From Natronocella acetinitrilica (GTDB taxonomy: Bacteria > Pseudomonadota > Gammaproteobacteria > Nitrococcales > Aquisalimonadaceae), in assembly GCF_024170285.1 (NCBI RefSeq), contig NZ_JALJXV010000009.1, positions 185,860 to 249,859 on the forward strand: a DNA stretch of 64,000 bases, given 5' to 3'. Below, in pieces: positions 56,508-64,000 of the stretch; within the stretch, counting starts at the first letter, position 1; each line of letters starts with the position of its first letter. Under the pieces are notes generated by a model. That model saw only the letters and a list, made by a program, of their open reading frames with translations, was not told the DNA's origin and ran no database searches. The position numbers and the translations under genes were made by a program.

Positions 56508-58013
56508 ATGCAGCTCGAATTGAAGGATATGCTCGGCTACTGCAGCACATTGCCCAGCATGCCTGGTATTGCACTGCAGGTGCTGGAACTTGGCAAGGAT
56601 CCAGACGTTAATCCGCGGCGTCTGGCCGACCTCATCGGCAACGACCCCGCCCTCGCCAGTCGGATCCTTCGCGTCAGCAACTCTCCGCTTTACGGCCAGC
56701 ATCGAAAAAGCGACAACCTGCAGCAGGCCGTGATGGCACTGGGGCTCAATGCAACCATGTCGCTGGCACTGAGCTTTTCGCTGGTGGATACACTGCGCAG
56801 CAGTGGCGCCCATGCCGAGGCGCTGAACCGCACCTGGCGCCGTGCGCTGATCGCTGGAGCCACCACGCGAGTGCTGGCGGAGGCGCTGCGTATGCCGCGC
56901 CAGGAAGAACTCTTCCTCGCCGCCATGCTGCAGGATATCGGCATACTCGCCCTTAACGCGGCACTGCCTGATCAATACCCGGACTTGCTGGCAAGCTCCA
57001 CGACCCACGACGACCTTCTGGCACTTGAGCGGGAGACTTTGGCGACGGATCACGGCCAGGCCGGCGCCTGGTTGATGAATCACTGGAGCCTGCCCGAACT
57101 GCTGGTCTGCGCGGCAACGGGTTCCCACGATCCGGACGCCGAGTCCGTGCCAGACGCGCATCGCGATTTCCTCCGCGTTGTTGCCGTGGCGAGCCGCATC
57201 GCAGATCTTTTCGTTGGTGGCTCGCGCCGCCAGGCCGACGCGGCCGAGGTGGTGCAAGCCGCGGATCGCTGGCTGGGCATGGAGCGCGACTTGCTGGAGC
57301 AGGTGCTGGCTGATGTGGCTGACTCCCTGCCGGAGGTCGAGAGGGTGTTCGAGACCCAGCTGGCCAAGCCGCAGCAGGTTGCTGCCGTGATGGAACAGGC
57401 GCGGGAACTGCTGACCATGCGCAACCTGCAACTGATCCAGCAGGCTGCAGAGCATCAGCGGCGCGTCAAGGAAATGGAGCGCAACAGCCGGCGGTGGCAG
57501 GAAGAGGCGTCCCGGGACGCCTTGACGGGGCTCTACAACCGACGGTTTTTTGATGAGCGGCTGGAGCGGGAGTTCGCCTTTGCCTCGGAACAGGGGTTGC
57601 CCCTGGTGTTGGGCTTCATGGACCTGGACCACTTCAAGGCCGTCAATGACGAGTATGGCCACGAGACCGGTGACAAGGTGCTGATGTCCGTCGCCGAGAC
57701 ACTGCGCGAGCACACCCGGGACGGTGACCTGGTGGTCCGTTACGGTGGCGAGGAGTTCGTGATCCTGTTGCCGGATACCTCGTTGCACACCGGGCTGCGT
57801 ATTTTCGAGCGTTTGCGACGCGCCATCGAGGGTGTGGAGTATGCATCTCCCGACGGACGATCGCTGCACATCACGGTCTCCATCGGCATCGCTGCGCATA
57901 TGGATGCCATGGCCAGCGAGCAGAGTCAGGTCGATCTGGTCAGGCAGGCGGACAAGGCGCTCTACACCGCCAAGAAGCTCGGACGCAATCGCGTCGAATC
58001 CGCGGTTGCCTGA
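56508..58013 (+). CDS. HDOD-GGDEF diguanylate cyclase-type protein
   Basis: A 501-residue signalling protein without membrane helices. Residues 1-200 are an HDOD domain (LPSMPGIALQVLELGKDP and NDPALASRILRVSNSPLYG). A short coiled coil leads to a GGDEF domain with an intact GGEEF motif near residue 411 (RYGGEEFVILLP) and DALTGLYNRRFF, so c-di-GMP synthesis is likely. It follows glnS by 166 bases and precedes folM. Confidence 0.92.
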   Translation: MQLELKDMLGYCSTLPSMPGIALQVLELGKDPDVNPRRLADLIGNDPALASRILRVSNSPLYGQHRKSDNLQQAVMALGLNATMSLALSFSLVDTLRSSGAHAEALNRTWRRALIAGATTRVLAEALRMPRQEELFLAAMLQDIGILALNAALPDQYPDLLASSTTHDDLLALERETLATDHGQAGAWLMNHWSLPELLVCAATGSHDPDAESVPDAHRDFLRVVAVASRIADLFVGGSRRQADAAEVVQAADRWLGMERDLLEQVLADVADSLPEVERVFETQLAKPQQVAAVMEQARELLTMRNLQLIQQAAEHQRRVKEMERNSRRWQEEASRDALTGLYNRRFFDERLEREFAFASEQGLPLVLGFMDLDHFKAVNDEYGHETGDKVLMSVAETLREHTRDGDLVVRYGGEEFVILLPDTSLHTGLRIFERLRRAIEGVEYASPDGRSLHITVSIGIAAHMDAMASEQSQVDLVRQADKALYTAKKLGRNRVESAVA

Positions 58014-58068
58014 TTGCGGCAATTGCCCGCGGCTTTCCAGTCATCAAACACACTGACCAGGTTGATTC

Positions 58069-58776
58069 ATGCAGGCACCAGTTCTGATTACCGGCGCGGC
58101 ACAACGCACCGGCCTTCATCTTGCAAGACGTTTCATGGAAGAGGGGCAGCCGGTGGTGATGACCTATCGCCGCCGTCGCCCCCTGATTGATGAGTTGGCG
58201 GCCGATGGCGTGATCTGCCTGCAGGCCGACTTCACCACGACAGCAGGCATATTCGCGTTCATCGATGCGTTGCAACGCCAGGTGACAGACCTGCGTGCCG
58301 TGATACACAACGCCTCGACGTGGTCCCCCGACGCGCCTGGCGAGGCCGGCGCCCGGCAGTTTGCTGATTTGTTCCATGTGCATATGCAGGCACCGTATCT
58401 GATCAACATGGCGTGTCGCGATCTGCTTGAGGCCAGTGACCGCCCGGCGGACATCATCCATTTCACTGATTTCGTCGTGAACAAGGGGTCGAGCAAGCAC
58501 GCCGCCTACGCCGCCACCAAGGCTGGTCTGGACAACCTCACGCGATCGTTCGCCGCCATGTTCGCCCCGCGAATCAAGGTGAACGCCATCGCGCCGGCGC
58601 TGCTCGAGTTCAATGAGGGAGATGACGAAGCCTACCGCCAGAAGGCGCGGGGCAAGTCAGCGCTGGGCATCGTGCCGGGGTTTGAAGTGGCTTACCAGAC
58701 GGTGCGCTATCTCATGGACAACAGCTATGTGACGGGTGCCACCCTGCCTCTGGACGGCGGCCGCGGCGTGCGCTGA
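58069..58776 (+). CDS. folM: FolM-type dihydromonapterin reductase (short-chain dehydrogenase)
   Basis: A 235-residue SDR enzyme. The nucleotide motif ITGAAQRTGLHLA with the FolM-type Arg, the HNAST loop, and the YAATKAGLDNL active site (Tyr-x3-Lys) are present. FolM reduces dihydromonapterin to tetrahydromonapterin, a cofactor of phenylalanine hydroxylase, and can reduce dihydrofolate. The closest general SDRs lack the early QRTG pattern, which supports this call. It ends 3 bases from the convergent ParA gene. Confidence 0.8.
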   Translation: MQAPVLITGAAQRTGLHLARRFMEEGQPVVMTYRRRRPLIDELAADGVICLQADFTTTAGIFAFIDALQRQVTDLRAVIHNASTWSPDAPGEAGARQFADLFHVHMQAPYLINMACRDLLEASDRPADIIHFTDFVVNKGSSKHAAYAATKAGLDNLTRSFAAMFAPRIKVNAIAPALLEFNEGDDEAYRQKARGKSALGIVPGFEVAYQTVRYLMDNSYVTGATLPLDGGRGVR

Positions 58777-58779
58777 TAT

Positions 58780-59613
58780 TCAGGTATGGGCGTGCAGGGA
58801 GACGCCCCTCGGGTTGCTGTGGGACTCGATCCAGTCCACCAGCCGTTTCCACTGCTCGGCCTCGCGGCGCACGGTGCGCGTTGGCCGCAGCTCGGTGATT
58901 CCCACGCCCTGTTCCGCCGCGTGCACGTAGCTTTGCGTGTCGCGGAAACGTGCCACCACCGGAATGTTCAGGCTTTTGAGAAACCGCTCCAGCCTTTGCA
59001 GGGCGAGGGTATGCTCCTTGATGCGGTTGGCAACGATCCCGACATGAATACCGGCTGATCGCACTCGTCCCATGATCAGCAGGTCGCGGATGAAATCGGC
59101 ACCAGCCTCGATATCGATGGAAGAGGGCAGTACCGGAATCAGAATGCAATCCGCACCCCGGACGTGTTCCGAGATCTCGTTTCCGGCAAGGCCCGCCGGC
59201 GTGTCGCTGATGATGCGGCGGGTCTGCGGCGGAACGCGCAGGTGCCAGCTCCGGGTCACCCCGAGTTTCTGTCGGATCTGCACCGGCACGCCGTGAATCT
59301 CGGGCATGGATTTCTCCCGCCCCTTCAGCCAGCGCATCGTTGAAGTTTGTGGATCATGGTCGAACAGGGCGGGGGGGTAGCCGCGTCGCGCGTAATAGCT
59401 CGCGAGATTGGTGGACACCGTGGTCTTGCCGCATCCTCCCTTGCCGTTGATCACGACAATCTTGCGTACGTCCTGCGCAACCTCGTCCTGGCTGACCGGG
59501 ATGGTCCGCACAGTCGGGTCGTGCGTTGTCGGGGGATCAATGCGTCTCGGTTTGTTTTCGGAATGCAAAAGCTGTGTGCCCCGGCTGTCGGGGGCCTTAT
59601 CGCCCACCCTCAT
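58780..59613 (-). CDS. Orphan ParA/MinD-type ATPase
   Basis: A 277-residue P-loop ATPase. The deviant Walker A reads INGKGGCGKTTVSTNLA, Walker A' region is LFDHDPQTSTMRWL and switch II is ISDTPAGLAG, where the usual Asp is kept. The first about 60 residues are poorly conserved. The start at 59613 is chosen because longer starts lack a binding site. No ParB partner is adjacent, so it may place a cellular structure rather than a plasmid. Convergent with folM. Confidence 0.85.
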   Translation of the reverse strand: MRVGDKAPDSRGTQLLHSENKPRRIDPPTTHDPTVRTIPVSQDEVAQDVRKIVVINGKGGCGKTTVSTNLASYYARRGYPPALFDHDPQTSTMRWLKGREKSMPEIHGVPVQIRQKLGVTRSWHLRVPPQTRRIISDTPAGLAGNEISEHVRGADCILIPVLPSSIDIEAGADFIRDLLIMGRVRSAGIHVGIVANRIKEHTLALQRLERFLKSLNIPVVARFRDTQSYVHAAEQGVGITELRPTRTVRREAEQWKRLVDWIESHSNPRGVSLHAHT

Positions 59614-59716
59614 CAAATTCCAGCATATCGTTGAAGGCGCAGCCGTTCTAGTATCCAAGGCGACAGTTGGTGGCCAATGCGCAAATCTGTGGAGAAGCTC
59701 ACGCTTTGCGGCATCT

Positions 59717-60037
59717 CTACAAACCCTGCCCCGCAAGTTCAAAGGCTCCACGATACCCGTATCGCAACGCGTCGCGGCAAATCAGATAGGCGGCATCTTG
59801 ATTTCTCGCACGCCTCGCCATGCCGGCAAGTTGACGTCGGATATAGCCCCGGTCGGGGGTGCCCATGGGGCGGGGAACTCTGTCCATCATTTCAGAGCAG
59901 ACACTCAGTCGGCTCAGCGCTTCGGCCAGAACGTCAAGAAGCCGGATATTCATCGTCCAGTTATCCACGACCGAAGCCCCAAACCAGCCTTCGAGTACTG
60001 TCCTGAGCTGTTGTTCCTCTGTTTCCGTGAGCTCCAT
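59717..60037 (-). CDS. Hypothetical 106-residue protein
   Basis: Starts at an ATG with an ideal AAGGAGG six bases upstream, so the gene is real. The protein is soluble, mixed charge, with no domain I recognise (RRQLAGMARRARNQD is a basic central patch). It lies upstream of the orphan ParA gene in the same direction, 103 bases away, and follows a secreted protein gene by 20 bases. Confidence 0.7.
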   Translation of the reverse strand: MELTETEEQQLRTVLEGWFGASVVDNWTMNIRLLDVLAEALSRLSVCSEMMDRVPRPMGTPDRGYIRRQLAGMARRARNQDAAYLICRDALRYGYRGAFELAGQGL

Positions 60038-60057
60038 TGTCGGCCTCCTTGCCGGCT

Positions 60058-60648
60058 TCAGTCAGATCGCCTCAAGCTTTGGAGAATTCTCAGGAAGGTC
60101 TCCTCTTGGACACCAAGAGCCGAGATGTCCAGTTGGGTATCCTCCGCTTGATCGCTGATAACGAACGCTCTGCGCTCCATCGCTTCGCCGGGAAATATCT
60201 TCCTGGGAAAATGGAAAATCTGGATGTCTGCGAGGTTGAGGGTATCCGCGGACTGGCCTCTGCCGAGCAAGGCTCCGGCCATTGCCCTGGCATGCTTCGC
60301 CACCGTTTCTTCATCCGTGACGCCGGATTCGTCAGCCTCTGCTGGCGCGAATACGAGCCGTGTGAAGTCCGCGAGGCTCATATCATCGTCATCGAGTAGT
60401 GCAAGTATGTCCTTACGATGCGTGACGGTCAGCGTGATGCTGATATCCGGTGAATAAACAAGAATCAACACAGAGTCGTTATCGATGACCCGGCTTGGGC
60501 TGGATGGCACCGATAGACGAAAACCGTTGCCGGTATCGATCGTCAAGAAGCTATCAAGATGAGGTGTGTGTTGATTGGCCGAGGTGAGGAGAGGTATGCA
60601 TGCCACCAGCGCACCAAGCAAAGGTGCAATCCAACGAATTTTTGACAT
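60058..60648 (-). CDS. Hypothetical exported protein
   Basis: A 196-residue protein. The ATG at 60648 has GAGGGA upstream and begins a signal peptide (cleavage near LLTSA). The mature part is rich in beta-type hydrophobic alternation and acidic residues (LALLDDDDMSLADF), with no domain recognised. It is the first gene of a possible operon with the 106-residue protein and ParA. Confidence 0.7.
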   Translation of the reverse strand: MSKIRWIAPLLGALVACIPLLTSANQHTPHLDSFLTIDTGNGFRLSVPSSPSRVIDNDSVLILVYSPDISITLTVTHRKDILALLDDDDMSLADFTRLVFAPAEADESGVTDEETVAKHARAMAGALLGRGQSADTLNLADIQIFHFPRKIFPGEAMERRAFVISDQAEDTQLDISALGVQEETFLRILQSLRRSD

Positions 60649-60797
60649 TGTAGTTCCCTCTACAGAGTCATGTAACCAACTTCCATTCACACACGAGCCT
60701 ACACCAATCTGATGCGTAGCAATATCTGGCAGCTTTCGTCAGATGGGGCAGATGCTATCGTTGCAGGCATACCCTCAACTTCAACGGATAGTAGAAC

Positions 60798-61973
60798 ATG
60801 GAGATCGCATCAATGGGGCCAGACCTCCCCGAAGTCATGGCCGCCATGGTCCTCACGGGACACGGTGGCGTGGAGAAGCTGGTGTATCGCGACGACGTGC
60901 CGACGCCGGTCCCCGGCCCGGGAGAGGTGCTGGTGAGGGTCACGGCCACCGCCAAGAACAACACCGACCGCAAGGCGCGGGAGGGTCTGTACCCCACCAG
61001 GGACAAGTCGGACACCACTTCGTTTCAGATCGGCGGTTCGCCCACACTGACTTTTCCCCGCATCCAGGGTGCCGACGTGGCCGGGCATGTGGTTGCCGTG
61101 GGGGAGGGCGTGGATGCCCGGCGCATCGGCGATCGCGGTCTGCTGGATTTCAACCTCTATGCGGATGCCCGAACTGACATCAACCTGACCCCCGACTACT
61201 ACGGCCACGGTGCTGATGGCGGTTTTGCCGAATACGTTGCCGTTGCGGCGGATCAGTTCCACGCCATCCCCAACCCCGAGCTTGCGGATGCGGAACTCGC
61301 GGCCATGGGCATGTGCTCCTATCAGACCGCCCTGCACATGCTGAATGCCGCCGGGGTCACGGCAGGTGAGCGGGTGCTGGTGACCGGCGCCAGTGGCGGC
61401 GTGGGTACGGCCCTGATCCAGCTCTGCCGGATCATGGGTGCCATTCCCTACGCGCTGAGTCAGCCGGAAAAGGCAGACGCCTTGCAGGCATTGGGTGCGG
61501 AGACCGTACTTGATCGCTCGAACATGACGGATTTCACCGACCGGGTGCGGGAGGTCACGGGTGATCACCCCATTGATGCGGTGATGGACCTGGTGGGCGG
61601 CGAAATGACCGATCGCTTCATCGACACCATGATCTTCGACATGAAGCGGCGTGCCACCTATCCGCGACTGAGCATCGCGGGCGCCAGTGGCGGTAATGTC
61701 AGCGAGATCATGTGGACGCGGATCTACCTCTACCAGGTGCAGATTTTCGGCGTGTCCCACGGCACCCGGGACGAGGCCGCGCAACTGGTGAACTGGATAC
61801 GCGAAGGGCGGCTCAAACCAGTGCTGCACGCCGCGTTCAGGCTGTCGCAACTGCGCGAGGCGGAAACCTACTTCGTCAACCGAGGCAGCAACTTCCTTGG
61901 CAAGATCGTTATCGTGCCCGACTCTGAATGGGAAGCCCACGGGGCCCGCTTTGCCCTGGTGGATGGCGCATGA
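60798..61973 (+). CDS. Zinc-independent MDR-type oxidoreductase (quinone reductase-like)
   Basis: A 391-residue medium-chain dehydrogenase/reductase. The NADPH motif reads VLVTGASGGVGTALIQLC, with family pieces AKNNTDRKAREG and QGADVAGHVVAVGEGV. The structural and catalytic zinc ligands of alcohol dehydrogenases are not in place, so it is the quinone oxidoreductase type. It overlaps the proline-racemase-like gene by 4 bases (ATGA), indicating a shared pathway, perhaps amino or hydroxy acid breakdown. Confidence 0.85.
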   Translation: MEIASMGPDLPEVMAAMVLTGHGGVEKLVYRDDVPTPVPGPGEVLVRVTATAKNNTDRKAREGLYPTRDKSDTTSFQIGGSPTLTFPRIQGADVAGHVVAVGEGVDARRIGDRGLLDFNLYADARTDINLTPDYYGHGADGGFAEYVAVAADQFHAIPNPELADAELAAMGMCSYQTALHMLNAAGVTAGERVLVTGASGGVGTALIQLCRIMGAIPYALSQPEKADALQALGAETVLDRSNMTDFTDRVREVTGDHPIDAVMDLVGGEMTDRFIDTMIFDMKRRATYPRLSIAGASGGNVSEIMWTRIYLYQVQIFGVSHGTRDEAAQLVNWIREGRLKPVLHAAFRLSQLREAETYFVNRGSNFLGKIVIVPDSEWEAHGARFALVDGA

Positions 61974-63004
61974 GCGACACCTACAAGTTGCGGCTGATTG
62001 ATACCCACGCTGGCGGCGACGTCAGCCGAATTGTCATCGGCGGCATTGCCCCGCTGCCGGGGGCAACCGTGCGCGGGCAGATGGAGTACCTGCGGGATCA
62101 GGCCGATGGCCTGCGGCGGCTTCTTCTGGAGGAACCCTACGGCATCCCGGAAATGTCGGTGGACCTCATCGTGCCCCCCAGCGACCCGGAAACCCGAGCC
62201 GGTTACATCATCATGGAGGTCATGGGTTATCCCATCTATTCCGGCTCCAATACCATCTGTACTGCAACGGCGCTGCTTGAGGCCGGACTGGTCGCCAAGG
62301 CCGAGGGGCGGCAGCGCTTCATGCTGGAGGCACCCGCCGGGCGTGTACAGATCGAGGCCGAGATCAGGGCCGGGGTCGTGGAGTCCATCACCTGCGAAGG
62401 CTTGCCCAGCTATGTGGATACCCACCAGGCCAGCGTGGATGTGCCCGGCATCGGGGAGGTTATCTACAGCGTTGCCTATAGCGGGGGCTTTTACGCCCTG
62501 GTCGACGCCGCGTCCCTGGGCTTTGCGCTGGTTCGGGAGGAGGAGCGTCGCCTTGCCGAGTGCGCCCACGCCGTCGTCGAGGCCATCCGCGCTGGCCACA
62601 GTTTCAGTCACTACACCCTGGGCGACGTGGGTCCGCTGCCCTTTCTGCATTTCATGGGCCCCGTGGAAAAGATTGCCGATCAGGCCTATCGAAGCCGTTC
62701 GGCAACCTATGTGCACCCCGGCGTGATCTGCCGCAGCACCACGGGCACCGGCACCTCGGCCCGGCTGGCGCTGATGCGCCATGAAGGTCTTGTGGAGGCG
62801 GGCGCGAGCCTGGAGACGGTCTCGCTACGAGATACCCGCTTTACCGGCACGATCACCGCCTGTCGCCGGGAGGCCCACGCCGAGGTGGTGGAAAACACCA
62901 TCACCGGGCGTGCGTTCGTCCTGGCCCATTCCGAGATCGTCATCAACGCCGATGATCCACTGGTGGATCTGCGCCAACTGCGGCACGTACTCGACGCTGG
63001 ATAG
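61970..63004 (+). CDS. Proline racemase superfamily protein with atypical active site
   Basis: A 344-residue member of the proline racemase/hydroxyproline epimerase/dehydratase superfamily. The two active-site positions usually held by Cys are Ser91 in PIYSGSNTICTATALL and Thr258 in CRSTTGTGTSARL. The Thr at the second site is known from trans-3-hydroxyproline dehydratases, which keep Cys or Ser at the first. A racemase needs two thiols, so this is probably a dehydratase or another reaction. Translationally coupled to the MDR oxidoreductase. Confidence 0.85.
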   Translation: MSDTYKLRLIDTHAGGDVSRIVIGGIAPLPGATVRGQMEYLRDQADGLRRLLLEEPYGIPEMSVDLIVPPSDPETRAGYIIMEVMGYPIYSGSNTICTATALLEAGLVAKAEGRQRFMLEAPAGRVQIEAEIRAGVVESITCEGLPSYVDTHQASVDVPGIGEVIYSVAYSGGFYALVDAASLGFALVREEERRLAECAHAVVEAIRAGHSFSHYTLGDVGPLPFLHFMGPVEKIADQAYRSRSATYVHPGVICRSTTGTGTSARLALMRHEGLVEAGASLETVSLRDTRFTGTITACRREAHAEVVENTITGRAFVLAHSEIVINADDPLVDLRQLRHVLDAG

Positions 63005-63140
63005 GCTGCTAAAGTCGTTGGCCTCCAGTGAACGTCAGTTGAGTGATTCGGGTAGTCTGTTGCCAATGAGAGTGGCATGTCGTTTGTCATCTGATAGCGC
63101 GACAATGCCGATCACACCAATCGGGTATTGAGCGTCCCAT

Positions 63141-63750
63141 ATGATGGAGTGGATGTACCTGCTGATACTGGTTTCAGCGGGGTTGATTGTTGTCTCGGTA
63201 CTGACCAGCGTGCTGGCGTTCCGCTTCGGTGCGCCACTACTGCTGGTGTTCCTCTTTATCGGGCTGCTGGCCGGTGAGGATGGTCTCGGGCTCGCGTTCG
63301 ACGACGCCGACACCGCATTCTTCATCGGCAGCCTTGCCCTGGCCGTGATCCTGTTCGACTCGGGGTTTGGCACCCGCGTGCAGGCGCTTCGGCGCGCCGC
63401 CGCGCCGGCCATTGTGCTGGCCACGGTGGGCGTGCTCCTCACTACCATACTGGTGGGCCTGGCGGCCAAGGTGTTGTTCGATTTGTCCTGGGCGCACGCC
63501 TTTCTGATGGGCGCGATCATCAGCTCCACCGATGCTGCCGCCGTATTCTTCCTCTTGCGTGCCGGCGGGGTGAAGATCTACAAGCGGGTCCGCTCCGTAC
63601 TCGAGGTGGAATCGGGCTCCAACGACCCGATGGCGATCTTCCTCACGATCTTTTTCATAGAACTGATACTGCATGGCTCCCCTCCGGGTTCCTACACCAT
63701 GGCGTTCCTCACGGGATTCGGTGCGCAGATGGGAATGGGGCTCGTGATCG
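63141..63750 (+). pseudogene. NhaP2/CvrA-type cation/proton antiporter, cut by IS66
   Basis: About 203 codons of a monovalent cation/proton antiporter of the CPA1 group: LFIGLLAGEDGLGLAF-type second helix, ALAVILFDSGFGTR, and the ion-binding helices MGAIISSTDAAAVFFLL and EVESGSNDPMAIFLT. Homology ends at 63750, where an IS66-type end begins; the frame then runs into IS sequence and stops at 63851. The C-terminal helices and regulatory TrkA_C part are missing here. The gene is disrupted unless the other half lies past the window. Confidence 0.85.
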
Positions 63751-64000
63751 GTAAGCGTCCGGGCAACACCGCCTTGACGATGTGCGTTGCGATCAGTCTG
63801 CCGGACGAAGATCTGGCAGATTCCAGGGCAGCAGTTCTTCGATGCGGTTGATGGGGTGGTCAGCTATGCGCGCGATTACGGCTCGCAGGTAGGCATAAGG
63901 GTCGATGCCGTTGAGCTTGGCCGTGCCGATGAGGCTGTAGACGAGCGCAGCACTTTCCCCACCACGGTCGGAACCGGCGAAGAGATAATTCTTGCGCCCA
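63751..64000. mobile_element. IS66-family insertion sequence, one end
   Basis: The element begins with GTAAGCGTCCGGG, the usual IS66 terminal form, inside the antiporter gene. A candidate 8-bp target duplication is CGTGATCG (63743-63750); the other copy lies outside. The visible part holds the tail of the transposase gene and continues off the window. Confidence 0.85.
63793..64000 (-). CDS. tnpC: IS66 transposase TnpC, C-terminal part
   Basis: Sixty-eight codons read on the minus strand match the conserved IS66 TnpC end: KNYLFAGSDRGGESAA, LIGTAKLNGIDPYAYL and IEELLPWNLPD. The stop is at 63793. The catalytic DDE part is past the window edge. Confidence 0.95.
   Translation of the reverse strand, partial: GRKNYLFAGSDRGGESAALVYSLIGTAKLNGIDPYAYLRAVIARIADHPINRIEELLPWNLPDLRPAD

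Noticed and set aside
56322..58022. Open frame of 566 codons on the minus strand
   Set aside because: Antisense to the HDOD-GGDEF gene, whose motifs are unmistakable; the antisense protein is low-complexity His/Gln/Arg-rich.

Overview
This 64 kb window is high-GC chromosomal DNA from a gammaproteobacterium. It carries recC-recB-recD in the usual order, glnS, folM, an RND pump, many c-di-GMP and chemotaxis proteins, and an arsenosugar-type gene set. Gene content and the acidic proteins fit a halophilic or haloalkaliphilic Ectothiorhodospiraceae-like lineage; this is inference from gene content, not a taxonomic proof.

Layout. 1-3.6 kb: end of an RND efflux operon (adaptor, pump). 3.6-11.9 kb: two chemoreceptors flanking a YhaO/YhaN-type (SbcD/SbcC-like) repair pair, with a 270-bp MITE-like element between YhaO and the second receptor. 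11.9-13.9 kb: a DUF3047 remnant, a c-type cytochrome with an (AEGE)n linker, a DinB-like protein and a 103-bp MITE-like element. 14-23.6 kb: a redox/arsenosugar-type cluster (double glutaredoxin-like protein, TVP38 protein, MerA-like flavoprotein, ArsS radical SAM enzyme, MASE1 kinase plus FixJ regulator, TIGR04282-type glycosyltransferase, sodium:solute symporter, metallophosphoesterase-like protein, small glutaredoxin). 23.8-27.3 kb: an AhpD-like protein, then the most unusual locus: a bacterial tubulin-tyrosine-ligase-like ATP-grasp protein fused to PqqD-like and HPrK-like regions, divergent from a 97-aa protein ending in about twenty Glu-Gly units. 27.4-32.1 kb: sulfur-handling genes (YeeE/YedE transporter, secreted rhodanese, Tat-type thioredoxin-like protein, DUF3179). 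32.2-41 kb: recCBD. 41-46.1 kb: a PAS-GGDEF-EAL protein, a hypothetical protein, an MBL-fold hydrolase and DUF1820. 46.2-50.9 kb: an accessory island at tRNA-Ser(GGA) with yefM-yoeB, an OLD nuclease, a methyltransferase remnant, a gamma-glutamylcyclotransferase and a PLD-like protein, separated by three attC-like sites, i.e. integron cassettes without a visible integrase. 50.9-63 kb: an M19 dipeptidase/NicO fusion, DUF418 protein, glnS, HDOD-GGDEF protein, folM, orphan ParA, small proteins, an MDR oxidoreductase and a proline-racemase-like protein. 63.1-64 kb: an NhaP2-type antiporter gene cut by an IS66-family element that runs off the window.

How the parts may work together. The best candidate for an undescribed system is the TTL-like ligase plus the Glu-Gly tail protein. 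Eukaryotic TTL-family enzymes add amino acids to acidic tubulin tails, and here a TTL-type enzyme with a possible peptide-recognition (PqqD-like) region sits next to a small exported protein with an acidic repeat tail. The repeat-bearing cytochrome 14 kb away shares the same N-terminal region and the same junction into its repeat, so it may be a second substrate. This is a hypothesis from sequence and context only.
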